Shown in pieces: positions 62,984 to 64,000 of a stretch of 64,000 nt of DNA. This DNA is from Desulfurellaceae bacterium bin18. Its GTDB lineage: Bacteria > Desulfobacterota > Binatia > Bin18. The notes beneath the pieces are model-generated. The model made no database searches. It worked only from the letters and a program-made list of their open reading frames with translations, and had not been told where the DNA came from. A program made the translations under genes and the position numbers. Where the stretch lies: the NCBI GenBank assembly GCA_002238415.1, contig MPMI01000016.1, positions 47,605 to 111,604 of the forward strand. The letters run 5' to 3'. Position 1 is the first letter of the stretch, and every line of letters starts with the position of its first letter.

Positions 62984-63607
62984 ATGCGCACGTGCGTCTA
63001 TGTAGACAGGTTCAATCTCTACTACGGAGCCCTCAAGGGCTCGTCATGGAAGTGGCTGGACTTGGTCACGCTGTTCGAGCAGGTGCTCCAGCCGCATCAC
63101 CAGATACTCGCGGTCAAGTACTTCACGGCACGGGTTTCGGGTACGGCCCGAGACCCGTCGAAGCCCCAGCGGCAGGACGTTTATCTCCACGCGCTACGGC
63201 GCTACCGGCCCCAGGTCGAGGTGTATTTCGGACATTTCCTGAGCCATTCCGTCCGCGCGCCGCTCGCGCAGCCGGTGGGAAACCGGCGCACGGCGGAGGT
63301 GATCCGGACCGAGGAAAAGGGCTCGGACGTCAATCTCGCCGTGCATCTGCTCAACGATGGCTGGCTGGATGCCTATGACTGCGCGGTGGTGGTAACAAAC
63401 GATAGCGACATCGCCGAAGCGATGCGTCTGGTGAAATTGCACTGCGGCAAGCGCGTCGGCTTAGTGACCCCGGGAACCGGAAGGCCGTCGCGCCAGCTCA
63501 TGGTGCATGCGGACTTCTCAAGACATATACGGACGAATGCTCTACAGCGCTCGCAGTTGCCAAACCTGATTCCCGGCACAAACATTCGGAAACCCTCCCG
63601 TTGGTAG
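62984..63607 (+). CDS. NYN-domain (PIN-like) putative RNase
   Basis: 207 residues of the NYN/DUF88 group. Metal-binding acidic residues are in YVDRFNLYYGAL (Asp8), the KGSDVNLAVHLL segment and VVVTNDSDIAEAM, the three-site pattern of PIN-like nucleases. GTGRPSRQLMVHAD follows. Such proteins are thought to cut RNA. No good ribosome-binding site is seen before the ATG, but the leader holds two stable hairpins. GC-rich again, so it is outside the AT-rich cassette island. Confidence 0.88.
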   Translation: MRTCVYVDRFNLYYGALKGSSWKWLDLVTLFEQVLQPHHQILAVKYFTARVSGTARDPSKPQRQDVYLHALRRYRPQVEVYFGHFLSHSVRAPLAQPVGNRRTAEVIRTEEKGSDVNLAVHLLNDGWLDAYDCAVVVTNDSDIAEAMRLVKLHCGKRVGLVTPGTGRPSRQLMVHADFSRHIRTNALQRSQLPNLIPGTNIRKPSRW

Positions 63608-63713
63608 GGTGATAAGCGGAATGCCCGAGCGATCGCGGGTTCAAGGGAGAGGGAATCTTGCTCCAGGGCGGCGACGGAAACACTCGCCGCCCGCCCATTC
63701 GTTTCTACCCTTC

Positions 63714-64000
63714 CTACACAGCAGGTGGACGCGGGGCATCGAATATCTCACGCTGGAACGCATCTGCCGCACGTAACACCGTCGCGTCGTCGCCCCTGCG
63801 TCCAATCAGCATCATCCCGATCGGCAGGCCGTTCGACATGCCGCAGGGCACGTTCATGGCCGGATGGCCGGTGGCGTCAAACGGGGAGGTGTTGTTCAGC
63901 ATCTCGAACGCCTTGCGGACATAGACCTCTCGACTCATATCGGCAGGCGGAATTTCGGTCGCCTTCATCGGCAGGGTCGGCATGACCAGGAGATCACACT
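63714..64000 (-). CDS. Amidase, C-terminal part (gene runs off the window)
   Basis: The last ~95 residues of an amidase-signature enzyme: DLLVMPTLPMKATEIPP, then NTSPFDATGHPAMNVPCGMSNGLPIGMMLIGRRGDDATVLRAADAFQ, the conserved C-terminal end of GatA-type amidases. The catalytic Ser-cisSer-Lys part lies beyond position 64000. The frame stays open to the window edge, so this is truncated by the window, not broken. Confidence 0.88.
   Translation of the reverse strand, partial: CDLLVMPTLPMKATEIPPADMSREVYVRKAFEMLNNTSPFDATGHPAMNVPCGMSNGLPIGMMLIGRRGDDATVLRAADAFQREIFDAPRPPAV

Noticed and set aside
63620..63660. Possible tRNA T-arm-like GCGGGTTCAAGG
   Set aside because: No acceptor stem, D-arm or anticodon arm can be folded around it.

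Overview
The window is about 64 kb of mostly GC-rich, densely coded bacterial chromosome. I found no rRNA, tRNA or CRISPR array. The gene set suggests a free-living or host-associated, aerobic, heterotrophic, uncultured bacterium of a Tectomicrobia/Entotheonella-like or deltaproteobacterial-type lineage. It includes fused 5-oxoprolinase, amine oxidase, molybdenum hydroxylase, luciferase-like monooxygenases, PQQ dehydrogenase, class III PHA synthase, ergothioneine genes and a fused CobA-HemD in a haem operon. The taxonomic placement is inference from gene content, not something the sequence proves.

Region 1 (1-10.8 kb, + strand) runs from a 5'-truncated HyuA-type protein through an SDR oxidoreductase, a copper amine oxidase and a two-subunit IorAB-type molybdenum hydroxylase. 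It continues into a sulfur-oxidation set: SoxY, SoxZ, cytochrome c, FccB/SoxF flavoprotein and a single-chain SoxX-SoxA fusion. SoxB and SoxCD are absent from the window. Region 2 (10.8-13.4 kb, - strand) is a visibly AT-richer island with a HigBA toxin-antitoxin pair, a decayed second copy of the soxA 3' end, and a DUF262 + HEPN pair that looks like a defence module.

Region 3 (13.5-28.3 kb) is metabolic: gluconolactonase-like, PxpA, SnoaL-like, BtpA, SIS, serine hydrolase, GST, fused 5-oxoprolinase, VOC, thiolase, carboxymuconolactone decarboxylase-like, an epoxide-hydrolase-like gene broken by a perfect 44-bp tandem duplication, and an aldo/keto reductase. Region 4 (28.3-41.7 kb) has mutS-mutL, divergent phaE-phaC, an acetyltransferase, a CmcJ/NvfI-type oxygenase, an LLM flavin monooxygenase, a Rieske protein with a PQQ alcohol dehydrogenase, and small or cupin-type genes. 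Region 5 (41.7-48 kb, - strand) is a tetrapyrrole operon: precorrin-2 dehydrogenase, CcsA/HemX, hemA, hemC, cobA-hemD, hemB. Region 6 (48-57.7 kb) has a LysM lytic transglycosylase, an LLM oxidoreductase and an ergothioneine operon (small ORF, ATP-grasp, egtC, egtB, egtD, asparaginase), then GFA and GST genes.

Region 7 (57.7-64 kb) begins with a repeat-rich gap and a BT1-like transporter that lacks a normal start codon. It then enters a second AT-richer island with a P-loop ATPase (Sll1717-like) and a reverse transcriptase of the unknown-group/abortive-infection kind. The two genes are separated by a 60-bp sequence with every hallmark of an integron attC site, so they are probably integron cassettes and a candidate two-gene antiphage system. 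After it come a NYN-domain RNase-like gene with two UUCG-capped leader hairpins and the 3' part of an amidase gene running off the window.
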